Counted from the first letter of the stretch, positions 1 to 8,400 are shown. The stretch is 64,000 bases of DNA from Lachnospiraceae bacterium (GCA_017450485.1 JAFSTN010000042.1:62001-126000), one strand, 5' to 3'. The notes: generated from the letters alone by a model not told the origin. Numbers and translations: made by a program.

Positions 1-539
1 CCATTATCCCATTTGTATTTCTCTTCTTTTTCAAAGGTTCCCTTTTTGACCACAATAGCATACTGACGCTCTGCAGCAAGCTCATGACCGGCAGTCTCAA
101 GTATCCGGTTCATTTCTTCGTCAGTTGTATCCGCATCGATCACGGTGTAGCTGACGCCCATGAGTTTCAGCATATCCAGAGTGATCTTTCCTTGGTATAC
201 ATGCTGAGGTTCATCATGCACTCCGGGCTCTCCGCGCCATCCTATGATGAAGAGCATGGGCACTCCGTATACGTCTTCATTGGCCAACGAAGCCAGCGGA
301 TTGATGATATTTCCTTCGCCGGAATTCTGCATATATACACATGCAGGGTGACCTGTCGATAGATATGTACCTATCGCCAGACCGACAGCCGCGCCTTCAT
401 TTGCCGTCACATAATGACTGATACCGCCCTTATAACCGTTCAGCCCGTCACAGAATTGAGTCAATGTCGAATCGGGCACTCCGGTGAAGGTCGTGATATT
501 CATTTTACGAAGCTCATTAAGCAGATATGATGCTTTCAT
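1..539 (-). CDS. aepY: phosphonopyruvate decarboxylase, N-terminal part (runs off the window)
   Basis: Thiamine-diphosphate enzyme that decarboxylates phosphonopyruvate to phosphonoacetaldehyde, the step that pulls the unfavourable PEP mutase reaction forward. About 179 residues are visible and the C-terminal TPP-binding half lies beyond position 1. The visible part matches the family N-terminal domain: the opening reads LRKMNITTFTGVPDSTL, the catalytic-Glu segment TANEGAAVGLAIG has Glu at about residue 48, and there is a GWRGEPGVHDEPQH stretch. The start is set by GAGGAGAGTCA just before the ATG. It overlaps the end of the cytidylyltransferase gene by 23 nt, so the two are translationally linked. 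The family call is firm. Biosynthetic rather than catabolic use is inferred from PEP mutase upstream. Confidence 0.93.
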   Translation of the reverse strand, partial: MKASYLLNELRKMNITTFTGVPDSTLTQFCDGLNGYKGGISHYVTANEGAAVGLAIGTYLSTGHPACVYMQNSGEGNIINPLASLANEDVYGVPMLFIIGWRGEPGVHDEPQHVYQGKITLDMLKLMGVSYTVIDADTTDEEMNRILETAGHELAAERQYAIVVKKGTFEKEEKYKWDN

Positions 540-1215
540 TGACTCTCCTCAATTCATCCGGGGTATCGATCTCCGTGATCTGCCCCTCTCGCACTTCTCT
601 GATCCTCAGATCCAGCTTATCCAGATTGCGGTCAACGACTTCATCCCAGAACAGTTCATCACTGCCTTCGGAGCGGTACACCTCCTCGATGCATCTCCTG
701 AGTATCAGCGAATCCTCGGCTGTGAAAAATGATACACCGACCATATTAAACGTATCCGTTCCGCCTTTTCCTACCCGGACTATACGGTCTCCTTTCATGT
801 CGAAAACCCAGTCATCGGAAAAACCTTTCTGCATACGTCCGAAATAACAGGAATGAGTCAGCTTCTCTCCGAATATCGACGGATCGGAAATATACAGATC
901 CGACTCACAGATAAATACATCGGAATCACCCAGAACTTCGCGGGCAGCATATATCGAGGATATGTTGTTCTTCACATTATAATCGTCGTTGGATATCAGA
1001 CGTACGTGATCATACTTTCTCGTCAGCGGTTCAAATGAATGACCCAGATATCCCGTAACGACATATATCTCATCCACCGGATAACCGCTGATCGCATCTA
1101 TGACGGTCTCGATCATCGACCGGTCTCCGACTTTCAATAAGGGCTTGGGACAGTTGTCGGTGAGCGGCCTCATCCTGCTGCCCAGTCCCGCAGCCATAAG
1201 TATCGCTTTAGTCAT
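517..1215 (-). CDS. LicC/PntC-like CTP:phosphocholine or 2-aminoethylphosphonate cytidylyltransferase
   Basis: A 232-residue nucleotidyltransferase of the LicC type. The nucleotide-binding loop LMAAGLGSRMRPLT is at residues 6-19 with KPLL after it. NNISS at 83-87 and ESDLY at 104-108 fit the phosphocholine/phosphonate-activating branch rather than the sugar-1-phosphate branch. The family makes CDP-choline-like products; PntC relatives convert CTP and AEP to CMP-AEP. The surrounding AEP pathway makes AEP the likely substrate here (inference). The gene starts 2 nt after the PEP mutase stop and overlaps the decarboxylase start, so it sits inside the operon. Phosphocholine specificity cannot be excluded from sequence alone. 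Confidence 0.85.
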   Translation of the reverse strand: MTKAILMAAGLGSRMRPLTDNCPKPLLKVGDRSMIETVIDAISGYPVDEIYVVTGYLGHSFEPLTRKYDHVRLISNDDYNVKNNISSIYAAREVLGDSDVFICESDLYISDPSIFGEKLTHSCYFGRMQKGFSDDWVFDMKGDRIVRVGKGGTDTFNMVGVSFFTAEDSLILRRCIEEVYRSEGSDELFWDEVVDRNLDKLDLRIREVREGQITEIDTPDELRRVNESIISA

Positions 1216-1217
1216 TT

Positions 1218-2513
1218 TTACAGCTCATCTATCAATGTGATTATCTGTTTAATAGGCATCAGACGCTCATCGGCTTCATATGCCCTGTGATACTTGAGTA
1301 TATCTTTTGCAGTCCGTTCCATTGCGGGAAAAGCACTTCTGGTCAGCTGGTTTGCATATATTACGATATTGACGCCGTGAGAAGCAAGCTCGGCTTCCGT
1401 GATCGTATTGAACGAAGACGGAACAACCACTATGGGTGTCTCGCTGTCCTCCTGTCTGAATCTGTCACAGAACTCCAGTATCTCATCCGGTTCCTTGCGT
1501 CTGCTGTGTATCATTATGCCATCCGCTCCGGCTGCTACATAAGCACGGGCTCTGGTAAGGGCATCCTCCATTCCCTGATTCAGGATCAGACTCTCGATAC
1601 GTGCTATTATCATAAAATCATCCGTCAGCTGTACCTTTTTACCGGCTTTGATCTTTTCACAGAAATGCTCGACATCATCCTGTGTCTGCTCAACCTCGGT
1701 ACCAAAGAGTGAGTTCTTCTTAAGGCCTATCTTATCTTCGATAATGACGGCTGATACACCCATTTTCTCAAGAGTTCTGACCGTATATACAAAATGCTCC
1801 GCAAGTCCGCCCGTGTCCCCATCAAAGATTATGGGCTTGGTCGTAACTTCAGTGACATCATCTATAGTCCTGTATCTGGAAGTCATATCCACCAGTTCGA
1901 TATCAGGCTTTCCCTTTGCCGTGGAATCACAGAGCGAGCTTATCCACATGGCATCGAACTGGTCCAGTTCTCCGTCATGCTCCACTACGGTCTTCTCGGC
2001 TATGAGTCCGGTCAGACCGCTGTGAACCTCGATCGTCTTAACTATGTCACAAATCTTAATGAGCTGTCTGAGTCTGGGGCGTCTGTATTCCGGCATAGCC
2101 AGTTTCTCACGCATCTGAGTATCGGCCCTTTTGACGTCTTCATTACGCGTGTAGGCTACTTCGATCAGCTTTCCGCCGTATTCCCCGAGAAGAGCGATCA
2201 CGTTCTCGCGTATGGCCTTCTCCGGTCCCTCGACCCAGTTATCACCATGGATCACGTAGTCGGGCTTAAGCTCATGAATGACATCATCATACATAATGGT
2301 ATGCTGAGTGATAACTCTGGAAACCCCGGGTATGGCTTCAACCATTCTGACCCTCTCCTCGAACGAGATCGAAGGGAAACGGTTGAACTTAATGGAAGCT
2401 TTATCATCCATTACTCCCACCACCACTTCACCGTATTTCCCGGCCTCATTTATGATGTTCAGGTGGCCTTCATGGATGATATCAGTGCAGAAACAGGTAT
2501 ATACAACAGCCAT
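1218..2513 (-). CDS. aepX: phosphoenolpyruvate mutase with N-terminal cytidylyltransferase-like domain
   Basis: Makes the carbon-phosphorus bond by rearranging PEP to phosphonopyruvate, the entry step of nearly all known phosphonate biosynthesis. The mutase signature EDKxxxKxNS is exact at residues 259-268 (EDKIGLKKNS), which separates it from isocitrate-lyase relatives. The C-terminal barrel spans about 145-431. Residues 1-135 form a separate TagD/CCT-type nucleotidyltransferase domain with the HxGH motif (HEGH, 14-17). This two-domain layout is known for some PEP mutases, but the job of the N-domain is not established. AAGGAGTGAGAT precedes the ATG. It lies 3 nt after the transaminase and 2 nt before the next cytidylyltransferase. 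Confidence 0.95.
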   Translation of the reverse strand: MAVVYTCFCTDIIHEGHLNIINEAGKYGEVVVGVMDDKASIKFNRFPSISFEERVRMVEAIPGVSRVITQHTIMYDDVIHELKPDYVIHGDNWVEGPEKAIRENVIALLGEYGGKLIEVAYTRNEDVKRADTQMREKLAMPEYRRPRLRQLIKICDIVKTIEVHSGLTGLIAEKTVVEHDGELDQFDAMWISSLCDSTAKGKPDIELVDMTSRYRTIDDVTEVTTKPIIFDGDTGGLAEHFVYTVRTLEKMGVSAVIIEDKIGLKKNSLFGTEVEQTQDDVEHFCEKIKAGKKVQLTDDFMIIARIESLILNQGMEDALTRARAYVAAGADGIMIHSRRKEPDEILEFCDRFRQEDSETPIVVVPSSFNTITEAELASHGVNIVIYANQLTRSAFPAMERTAKDILKYHRAYEADERLMPIKQIITLIDEL

Positions 2514-2516
2514 ATC

Positions 2517-3650
2517 TCACTCCTTATATGCAACCGGAACGCTGACACCGCACACGTTCAGAGCTTCCTTAAACACTTCGAAGAAAGCTTCGATATCAGA
2601 CAGGTCGATAGCTCCGAGAGAGCACAGTCTGAACATTCCGCGCTTCTCGACCTTACCGGGATAGATCGTAAATCCTCTGTCATAACAATGGTCATGGATA
2701 CGCTTAAAGTCCCAATTATCATCATCGGGATAAAGAGCTGCAACCACCAGTCCGGCACAGTCCTCCCTTTTTACAAACATACGGAAACCAAGCTCCTCAA
2801 GACCGTCATACAATGCATTGAAAACTCTGAAGTGACGATCCCATTTAGCGGTCTCTCCTTCTTCAAAGTATTCCTTCAGGCCCTGTCTTGCGGCATATAT
2901 CACCTGAACCGGAGGCGTAAAATGCATCTCACCGTGCTCGATCGCATATTCATACTGCATATAGAGGTTGCAGTAGTATGAACGCTTCGGATATTCACGA
3001 GATTTCTCGATCAGTGACCTGTTGCCTATAACATACGACAATCCTGTCATGGCCATGATACCCTTCTGCGCGGAAGCCATCAGGAAATCCACGTTATCCG
3101 CTTCTATATCGATGGGGCGTATAGCATATGTGGAAGTGGTATCCACAATAAACACCGCTCCTTGCTCATGAGCCAGAGCACCTATCTCACGAATGGGGTT
3201 CAGCACTCCTGTACCGGTCTCATTGTGCGTGATATAAACTATGGCAATATCGCGATCCGCCTCCAGTGTTCTGCGGATTTCTTCTATATCAGCCGGTCTG
3301 TCTATCGGGAGCTTAAGATCGATATGCGGCATACCGTAATAAGTGCATACCTCAACCGCTCTGGAGGAATACGCACCGTTATTTACGACCAGAACCTTTT
3401 TGCCTTCGGGCAGAAGAGAATTAAGGCATACATCTATATTGATCGTACCGGATCCGCAGAAAAGCACTGCCGCATACTTAACGGGATCTGCATGAACGAC
3501 CTTCAGAAGACCTGCTTCAACCTCACGCATTACACCCACAAACTCTTCTTCTCTGGGACAAATATCCGGTACCACCTGTGCAAGTTTTACGCTGTCCGTC
3601 GTCGTGGCAGGACCGGGATTCAACAGTACATTTCGTTTGATCTGTGTCAT
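2517..3650 (-). CDS. phnW: 2-aminoethylphosphonate aminotransferase
   Basis: PLP-dependent class V aminotransferase, 377 residues, of the PhnW/AepZ family. It interconverts phosphonoacetaldehyde and AEP. The N-terminal signature NVLLNPGPATTTDSVK is typical. The Schiff-base lysine is K196 in SAQKG, and D170 (in VDTTSTY) is placed to hold the pyridine nitrogen. In degradative operons this enzyme is paired with phosphonatase. Here it is paired with PEP mutase and phosphonopyruvate decarboxylase, so it should run toward AEP. AAGGAGAAGATA precedes the ATG, and the gene follows the polymerase fusion by 15 nt. Confidence 0.93.
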   Translation of the reverse strand: MTQIKRNVLLNPGPATTTDSVKLAQVVPDICPREEEFVGVMREVEAGLLKVVHADPVKYAAVLFCGSGTINIDVCLNSLLPEGKKVLVVNNGAYSSRAVEVCTYYGMPHIDLKLPIDRPADIEEIRRTLEADRDIAIVYITHNETGTGVLNPIREIGALAHEQGAVFIVDTTSTYAIRPIDIEADNVDFLMASAQKGIMAMTGLSYVIGNRSLIEKSREYPKRSYYCNLYMQYEYAIEHGEMHFTPPVQVIYAARQGLKEYFEEGETAKWDRHFRVFNALYDGLEELGFRMFVKREDCAGLVVAALYPDDDNWDFKRIHDHCYDRGFTIYPGKVEKRGMFRLCSLGAIDLSDIEAFFEVFKEALNVCGVSVPVAYKE

Positions 3651-3665
3651 TATCTTCTCCTTAGG

Positions 3666-5540
3666 TCATCTCTTTGAGTATTCGATAAGTTTCTTGATGA
3701 TATATCTGGCACCGGTCTCACCACTGTGTCCTATATTATCCAGATACTTATCTCTGACTGCGGCTATCGACTCGGGGGAGTACAGTTGCTCTGTCAGGAG
3801 CCTGTGAACCGAATCCGCTACGGTATCCAGCTTATCCACATCAACGGACACTCCTATCTCGTCTCTGACCGTTACATCAAAAGGCTCTATGCCTATCTCC
3901 TCATAATCGGGGTTGATGATCTTCATCGGTGTGTTTATATACAAAGTCGGTTTAAGAGTCGTAAACGAATACTCATATGCTATACCGGACCAGTCCGTCA
4001 ACATGACATCGGCATCCATAACAGTTTTGTTGGATGAGAAATCCGTCTGAAGCTCAAAGTCCCGATGATCCTTATACTTCTCACCAAGCTCGGCCAGCTT
4101 ATCGCCGAACAGTCTGACATATTGAGGATGAGGGCGGAGCGTCACATGATATCCGCGTCCCAGAAGCTGATCCAGTATCTCACCTATACACAGATCGAGG
4201 AGATTATCCTGCTGCCATGAAGGCGCTATCAGTATCTCCGGGATCTCATTCTTCGTGCTCTCACGACGACTGTAATCCGCGATCATGTCATCTATCAGGC
4301 CATAACCGGTACGAATGATATTCTTGGCGGGCAGATCGTAGATGCGCTCCTGCTCCCTGATCTCGCGCTCGGTGAGTTCGTTGGGAACAAATATCGTATC
4401 GAAATGATCCAGAGCATGCTTACGGTAACTCAGATTCACATCACCCATGGCATGATCCATATATATGTACTCAATATTATCCTGCACGATAGATTTCTTC
4501 AGGTGATAGGTCTGCAGATCGGGTGTCGTCATGACCATGATGTCCGCTTCGAGCTTCATCATAAGGACTATCAGTTTGTTCTCGCCTATATAATATGTTT
4601 TGAATCTTTCCGATTCTTTCCCGTATATGTCATCTGCCGGATCGCCGGAGATATAATGTATCACGATATCGGTTTTTTCCAGGATATACTCGATCACATT
4701 CTTGAAATATTTATAGAAGCCCTTCTTTTCGGCATAGAATACTATCTGCTTATAGCCGTATTTGAAGAAGCGTTTGTAATCCTGCTTTTCTCTGAGCTGA
4801 TCCTCTTTGCTCATTTGACTCTTCGCGGACTTGTGATACTGCTCAACCTTATCAAGCTCTGCTCTGCTCTCGCCCAGTGCCTGATAGTCAATATGTTTCT
4901 TCGGATTAATACAGGCATTCAGGATATAGAGCTGTACTACGGCGAGCAGATTGCCGACTGTCCAGTACATCGCCACACCGCCGTTTACGAGAAATCCCAG
5001 ATAGAGCGAAAGCCCCACGCTGATACCCATGGTGGTATACTTATTGACCTTGCTCTGTTCGGACTGAAGCACATTGACACGGTTCTGTATAAAACACATG
5101 AACCAGGCTGACACTGCCGCGATGATCGGGACCAGGATATATTTCCCGAGTACATGGCCCGGGATCAGGCTTAAATCAAATCCGGCAAACCATGTGTTGT
5201 CTATGGATGTTCTCTTGATACCCTCTATAACGCCCATAAGAAGCACCAGCTGCAGGATCACGGGGACCAGATCCAGCATCGGATGATAGTGATCTCGCTT
5301 GTAGAGCTTGTAATTCTCCTCGGAGATCATGTCCTTGTTGCCAAAATATCTGGCCTTGATCAGATTCATCTCCGGATACATCTTCACCATCTTGATGGAG
5401 TTGACCTGTACCATCACGGATATGGGTATCATAATGACACGCGTCAGTATCGTAAAGATAACGATAGCCCACCCGTAATTACGGGTGAGCTCATAACACC
5501 AGTTAAGTATAGCTGCAAAAAAAACACCTATTATATTCAT
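3666..5540 (-). CDS. YidC/Oxa1-like membrane domain fused to CDP-glycerol glycerophosphotransferase-type (TagB/TagF) domain
   Basis: A 624-residue two-part protein. Residues 1-215 look like the YidC/Oxa1 insertase core: several hydrophobic helices, a conserved-type Arg at 34 (LTRVIMIP), a charged hairpin at about 45-85 ending KLYKRDHYHPMLDLVPV, and later helices at about 90-108, 135-150 and 170-207. After a charged linker (215-262), residues 263-620 match the TagB/TagF polyol-phosphate transferase fold, with DHAMG at 362-366, LRPHP at 468-472 and TDWSGIAYEY at 515-524. TagF-type enzymes transfer a phospho-alditol from a CDP donor to a surface polymer at the membrane face. Inside an AEP operon the donor may be CMP-AEP (inference). 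A canonical YidC role is unlikely to be the main job. It overlaps the small membrane protein gene by 4 nt. Confidence 0.88.
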   Translation of the reverse strand: MNIIGVFFAAILNWCYELTRNYGWAIVIFTILTRVIMIPISVMVQVNSIKMVKMYPEMNLIKARYFGNKDMISEENYKLYKRDHYHPMLDLVPVILQLVLLMGVIEGIKRTSIDNTWFAGFDLSLIPGHVLGKYILVPIIAAVSAWFMCFIQNRVNVLQSEQSKVNKYTTMGISVGLSLYLGFLVNGGVAMYWTVGNLLAVVQLYILNACINPKKHIDYQALGESRAELDKVEQYHKSAKSQMSKEDQLREKQDYKRFFKYGYKQIVFYAEKKGFYKYFKNVIEYILEKTDIVIHYISGDPADDIYGKESERFKTYYIGENKLIVLMMKLEADIMVMTTPDLQTYHLKKSIVQDNIEYIYMDHAMGDVNLSYRKHALDHFDTIFVPNELTEREIREQERIYDLPAKNIIRTGYGLIDDMIADYSRRESTKNEIPEILIAPSWQQDNLLDLCIGEILDQLLGRGYHVTLRPHPQYVRLFGDKLAELGEKYKDHRDFELQTDFSSNKTVMDADVMLTDWSGIAYEYSFTTLKPTLYINTPMKIINPDYEEIGIEPFDVTVRDEIGVSVDVDKLDTVADSVHRLLTEQLYSPESIAAVRDKYLDNIGHSGETGARYIIKKLIEYSKR

Positions 5541-5839
5541 GCCTCACCATTGAATCCGTCAGATGATGCGCTGTCGTCAGATGAAGCATCATCGTCAAAA
5601 TGTATCTCTTTCTTTTCTTCCTCGCCCTTTCCTTTCTTAAGGAAGGCAAATATCTTGTGTCTGAAAATGGTAAGAGCGGCACCGAGTGCGATCACTACTC
5701 CGGCAACAGCCTGGATCACGTAAGTAACTGCAGAAGGATCAATATACGCATGTACATTGATAGTCTGCAGATTAAAACCCGCAACAAAAAAAACTGTGGT
5801 CATTATGATCCAACCGGGGATAAATCTGTTCTTTCTCAT
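5537..5839 (-). CDS. small membrane protein with acidic C-terminus
   Basis: A 100-residue protein with no function I can name. An N-terminal hydrophobic segment (about 8-30) is followed by AYIDPSAVTYVIQ and a second membrane helix (about 40-62), then a Lys/Glu stretch and an Asp/Ser-rich tail. Short proteins with an YIDP-type motif before a single helix recur beside envelope polymer genes, but I know of no assigned function. AAAGGAGAAGTAATT gives a clear start. The stop overlaps the ATG of the YidC/TagF fusion, so stoichiometric production and a physical partnership are plausible. A TATAAT box at 5878-5883 could provide an internal promoter, but its -35 is poor. Confidence 0.75.
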   Translation of the reverse strand: MRKNRFIPGWIIMTTVFFVAGFNLQTINVHAYIDPSAVTYVIQAVAGVVIALGAALTIFRHKIFAFLKKGKGEEEKKEIHFDDDASSDDSASSDGFNGEA

Positions 5840-5904
5840 AATTACTTCTCCTTTGTAATTGATCGATACAAAAAGCTATTATAACATATAATCGGTCGGA
5901 ATGG

Positions 5905-7647
5905 TCAGTTATCCGAGTCATACATAGGGATGATCTCGTCAGGCCCCGAGGCGATGGATTCTCTCAGGTCATCAAAGTCCCCGGTATAATCAAATCTGTA
6001 ATATACGTTCATATAGGCCTGCGATCCGGTGAAGATGTTCATAACCTTGGGATAGGCCATATCTTCGGTATGCCAGTAATATGATCTGGCGCGGGGTTCA
6101 TCCTCGGGTATCTCATCGATCCGTGGACCGAAGTATGAGCTGTCACCGCCGACTGCCTGAACAATGGTCGGCAACAGTTCACAGTGTGAGATCGGAGCAT
6201 GATTAACCTGCATCTGATCATGAGTTTCGCCCGGGTATTTGATGAAGAATATGACCTGAGGCTCCTCATCGCTTCCGTGATCCGAAGTGATGATTATCGT
6301 GGAATCATCATATTTGTCTATGGCCTTCAGCTGGTTCAGATACTCCTCCATCAGAGTCATGTTTCCCATGCATGTCTCAGCCAGGGTGGCATTATCCTTT
6401 TGGCGGCAGTCCGCCCCCACATCCCAGCTGTGAGCACCGTTCAGATGCTGGATCGCACACAGGTTGTGCCTGCTGTCCGGATCGACGGTAACGCCGTCTC
6501 TCATCATTCTGTCATAGAAGTCAAACAATGTGTGTTCTCTGTTAGTATTCTTGTATTTGACGATATTCACATACTCTTCGTATCCCGTATAAAACATCGG
6601 TTTGAGGATCTCCGGTGCAAACCGGTACGAGGAACACTTGGACATGGTGGATATCATCAGTTTCTTATCTATCACGGGTTCCTGTCCCTGATTGGTCAGA
6701 TTGTCAAACATGCCTTCAAGTATTCTGACGTCATTGTTGCCTCTTAGTATCTTGCCGTCGGGAGTATATACATTGATCTCATAATCATGGGAGTGAACGG
6801 TTTCAAAAAACTTCGAAGCTTTCTCGGTGAACCATATGTCATGAAACCATTCATCCATCGGCTGTGAAGCATCGACCTCGCTCCCCGAGAGCATGTGTGC
6901 TATCGAAGGAATGGTACCCATATATACGCATTCATCATTATCGTAATATGTAAAGTCATGCAGATAATCGAGAGCACCGGGATATTCCGCAAGCATCGTA
7001 TCAATATAGGTATTGCTGAAATAATCCAGGATAAAAACCATGACGTTATCCCCTTCGGATACCATCATCTGTTTCTCTCCCGACATGTACCATTCTCCGG
7101 GATCCCTCTCAAAGCACGTCTCTTCGCCTCCCGTTATGAGCGAAACTATCGCAACCAGCTGGATGGCCAGCAAAAAAGCCGGGATTCCGGGGATGATCTT
7201 ATGGACCGAGGTGTTACGGGGCACGATTGCAACGACGACCATCAGAGCGATCAAAGCCAGCCAGACGATCAGACCGGTCACACTCGCATGGGGGTCAGCC
7301 TTGTATCCATCGGGATTCTGTCCGAGCAGATCGAGATTCTTGTTCAGAAACATGACCTGAATGTATCCGGCCACATCCACGGCGCTGATGACTGCACACA
7401 GTATCCGCATGATCTTCTCCGGCAAAAGTGCCAGAAGAAAAGTAAAGATGAGCGTGACAATCAGGCATACCGTGACCATCAGTCCGAAGAATTCCTTAAA
7501 AATGAACTCAAACTCACTGTGATTTACAAAGAATACCTCCGTGGGTCCGAAAACAAATATCATATAACAAAAGGCAAGTACCGGAAATAAAGCAAATATC
7601 GATTTTTTAAGCAGTTTCTTCAGCATAATAGTTCTCCTGTCTGTCAT
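5905..7647 (-). CDS. membrane sulfatase/alkaline-phosphatase-fold protein (phosphotransferase-like)
   Basis: A 580-residue protein with four or five N-terminal membrane helices (about 15-175) and an extracytoplasmic alkaline-phosphatase-superfamily domain (about 198-560). Metal and nucleophile motifs are visible: FILDYFSN (D208), MGTIPSIAHML with T245 as likely nucleophile, SDHGSDEE, and a late VNHAPISHCELLP histidine segment. The fold includes LTA synthase and phosphoethanolamine transferases, so it could modify a surface polymer or hydrolyse a phospho- or sulfo-ester. The substrate is unknown. Two starts are possible: position 7647 (AGGTGGAG before it) or the in-frame ATG eight codons on at 7626 (AGGAG before it). 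It is the first gene of the phosphonate operon. Confidence 0.85.
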   Translation of the reverse strand: MTDRRTIMLKKLLKKSIFALFPVLAFCYMIFVFGPTEVFFVNHSEFEFIFKEFFGLMVTVCLIVTLIFTFLLALLPEKIMRILCAVISAVDVAGYIQVMFLNKNLDLLGQNPDGYKADPHASVTGLIVWLALIALMVVVAIVPRNTSVHKIIPGIPAFLLAIQLVAIVSLITGGEETCFERDPGEWYMSGEKQMMVSEGDNVMVFILDYFSNTYIDTMLAEYPGALDYLHDFTYYDNDECVYMGTIPSIAHMLSGSEVDASQPMDEWFHDIWFTEKASKFFETVHSHDYEINVYTPDGKILRGNNDVRILEGMFDNLTNQGQEPVIDKKLMISTMSKCSSYRFAPEILKPMFYTGYEEYVNIVKYKNTNREHTLFDFYDRMMRDGVTVDPDSRHNLCAIQHLNGAHSWDVGADCRQKDNATLAETCMGNMTLMEEYLNQLKAIDKYDDSTIIITSDHGSDEEPQVIFFIKYPGETHDQMQVNHAPISHCELLPTIVQAVGGDSSYFGPRIDEIPEDEPRARSYYWHTEDMAYPKVMNIFTGSQAYMNVYYRFDYTGDFDDLRESIASGPDEIIPMYDSDN

Positions 7648-7779
7648 ACGAGCTCCACCTGCATAATGCTATCATGATTTTGCACCCAATTAAAGCCTAA
7701 ATATTTTTGGGCGAAATCAGCAGATCATAATAGAAGAAGGTATTAAACATGGGATTTTATCGAAACAGAGGCCGAATTA

Positions 7780-7992
7780 ATGCTTATATATGGAAAAGAC
7801 ATTCCTCTGCATACCTTTGTAGGATGGCACAACCTTGGAAAGATCCCACGCAAAGGACAACACGGGATCCCTACGAAGCTATGGAAGTGTACCAAGGGTA
7901 GTAAAAACGATGAGGATCCGAAAAAAGAAAAGTTTATACTTGTAAAATCTTATCTGTTTTCAGCGGATCAGGTAGAGGATATTAAAGCTTGA
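7780..7992 (+). CDS. short ArdC/DUF1738-like fragment, possibly a gene remnant
   Basis: A 70-residue frame on the plus strand resembling the N-terminal ssDNA-binding region of ArdC-type antirestriction proteins: a GW-x-NLG-x-I-x-RKGQ-x-G stretch, a KxWK segment and a closing ILVKSYLFSADQVE. Those families normally run to 250 residues or more, so this is either a small stand-alone version or a truncated relic. The reading frame extends upstream without an ATG to a stop near 7744, and the ribosome site is weak. Such genes travel on plasmids and conjugative elements, which fits the AT-rich accessory patch. The resemblance is by eye only. Confidence 0.4.
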   Translation: MLIYGKDIPLHTFVGWHNLGKIPRKGQHGIPTKLWKCTKGSKNDEDPKKEKFILVKSYLFSADQVEDIKA

Positions 7993-7998
7993 GAAAAA

Positions 7999-8400
7999 TT
8001 AAAAATGTACTATAAAACCATCCTCTTCTATATTATTTCTTCTTAGCTCTGTTCGTATACACTTCAAGGCATTCCTATCATATATTTTGTAATATAGGAA
8101 CATCGCGATAAAAGCAGGTATTATACCCAACACAGCACATACAAGGGATAATTTAAAACTATAGAACTCATTCTGTTCTTCAGCAATGCCGATATACCCT
8201 ATGAATTTGGGGATGTCATCACCAGACACCCGACCATTATCTATTGATTCTCTGATATTTACATCCTCCGGCGTGATCCATATTGTGCGTTCATGCTCTT
8301 TATATGCACCGCGGATACTTCCATATGTAGCACATACCAATAACATGAATACCAAAAGGTACCATTTATATCTAATGAATTGAAAAAAACTTTTATTCAT
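7999..8400 (-). CDS. two-helix membrane protein of unknown function
   Basis: A 133-residue protein I do not recognise. One hydrophobic helix near the N-terminus (about 11-30) and a second at about 83-105 flank an external, charged loop of about 50 residues (HERTIWITPEDVNIRESI and on). The end is cytoplasmic and Arg/Glu-rich. That helix-loop-helix plan is also seen in chain-length regulators, but the loop is too short to claim that. Its start overlaps the end of the GT-C glycosyltransferase gene by 8 nt, so the two are co-translated and probably work together. Base composition is AT-rich like its partner. Confidence 0.7.
   Translation of the reverse strand: MNKSFFQFIRYKWYLLVFMLLVCATYGSIRGAYKEHERTIWITPEDVNIRESIDNGRVSGDDIPKFIGYIGIAEEQNEFYSFKLSLVCAVLGIIPAFIAMFLYYKIYDRNALKCIRTELRRNNIEEDGFIVHF

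Noticed and set aside
1794-2981. Long plus-strand open frame antisense to PEP mutase and AEP transaminase (395 codons)
   Set aside because: It mirrors strongly recognised genes, has no ribosome site and shows no family resemblance. The codon bias of the real genes keeps stops rare on the other strand.
2517-3650. Reading the AEP transaminase as a phosphonate-degradation gene
   Set aside because: There is no phosphonatase or C-P lyase. PEP mutase and the decarboxylase define a biosynthetic setting.
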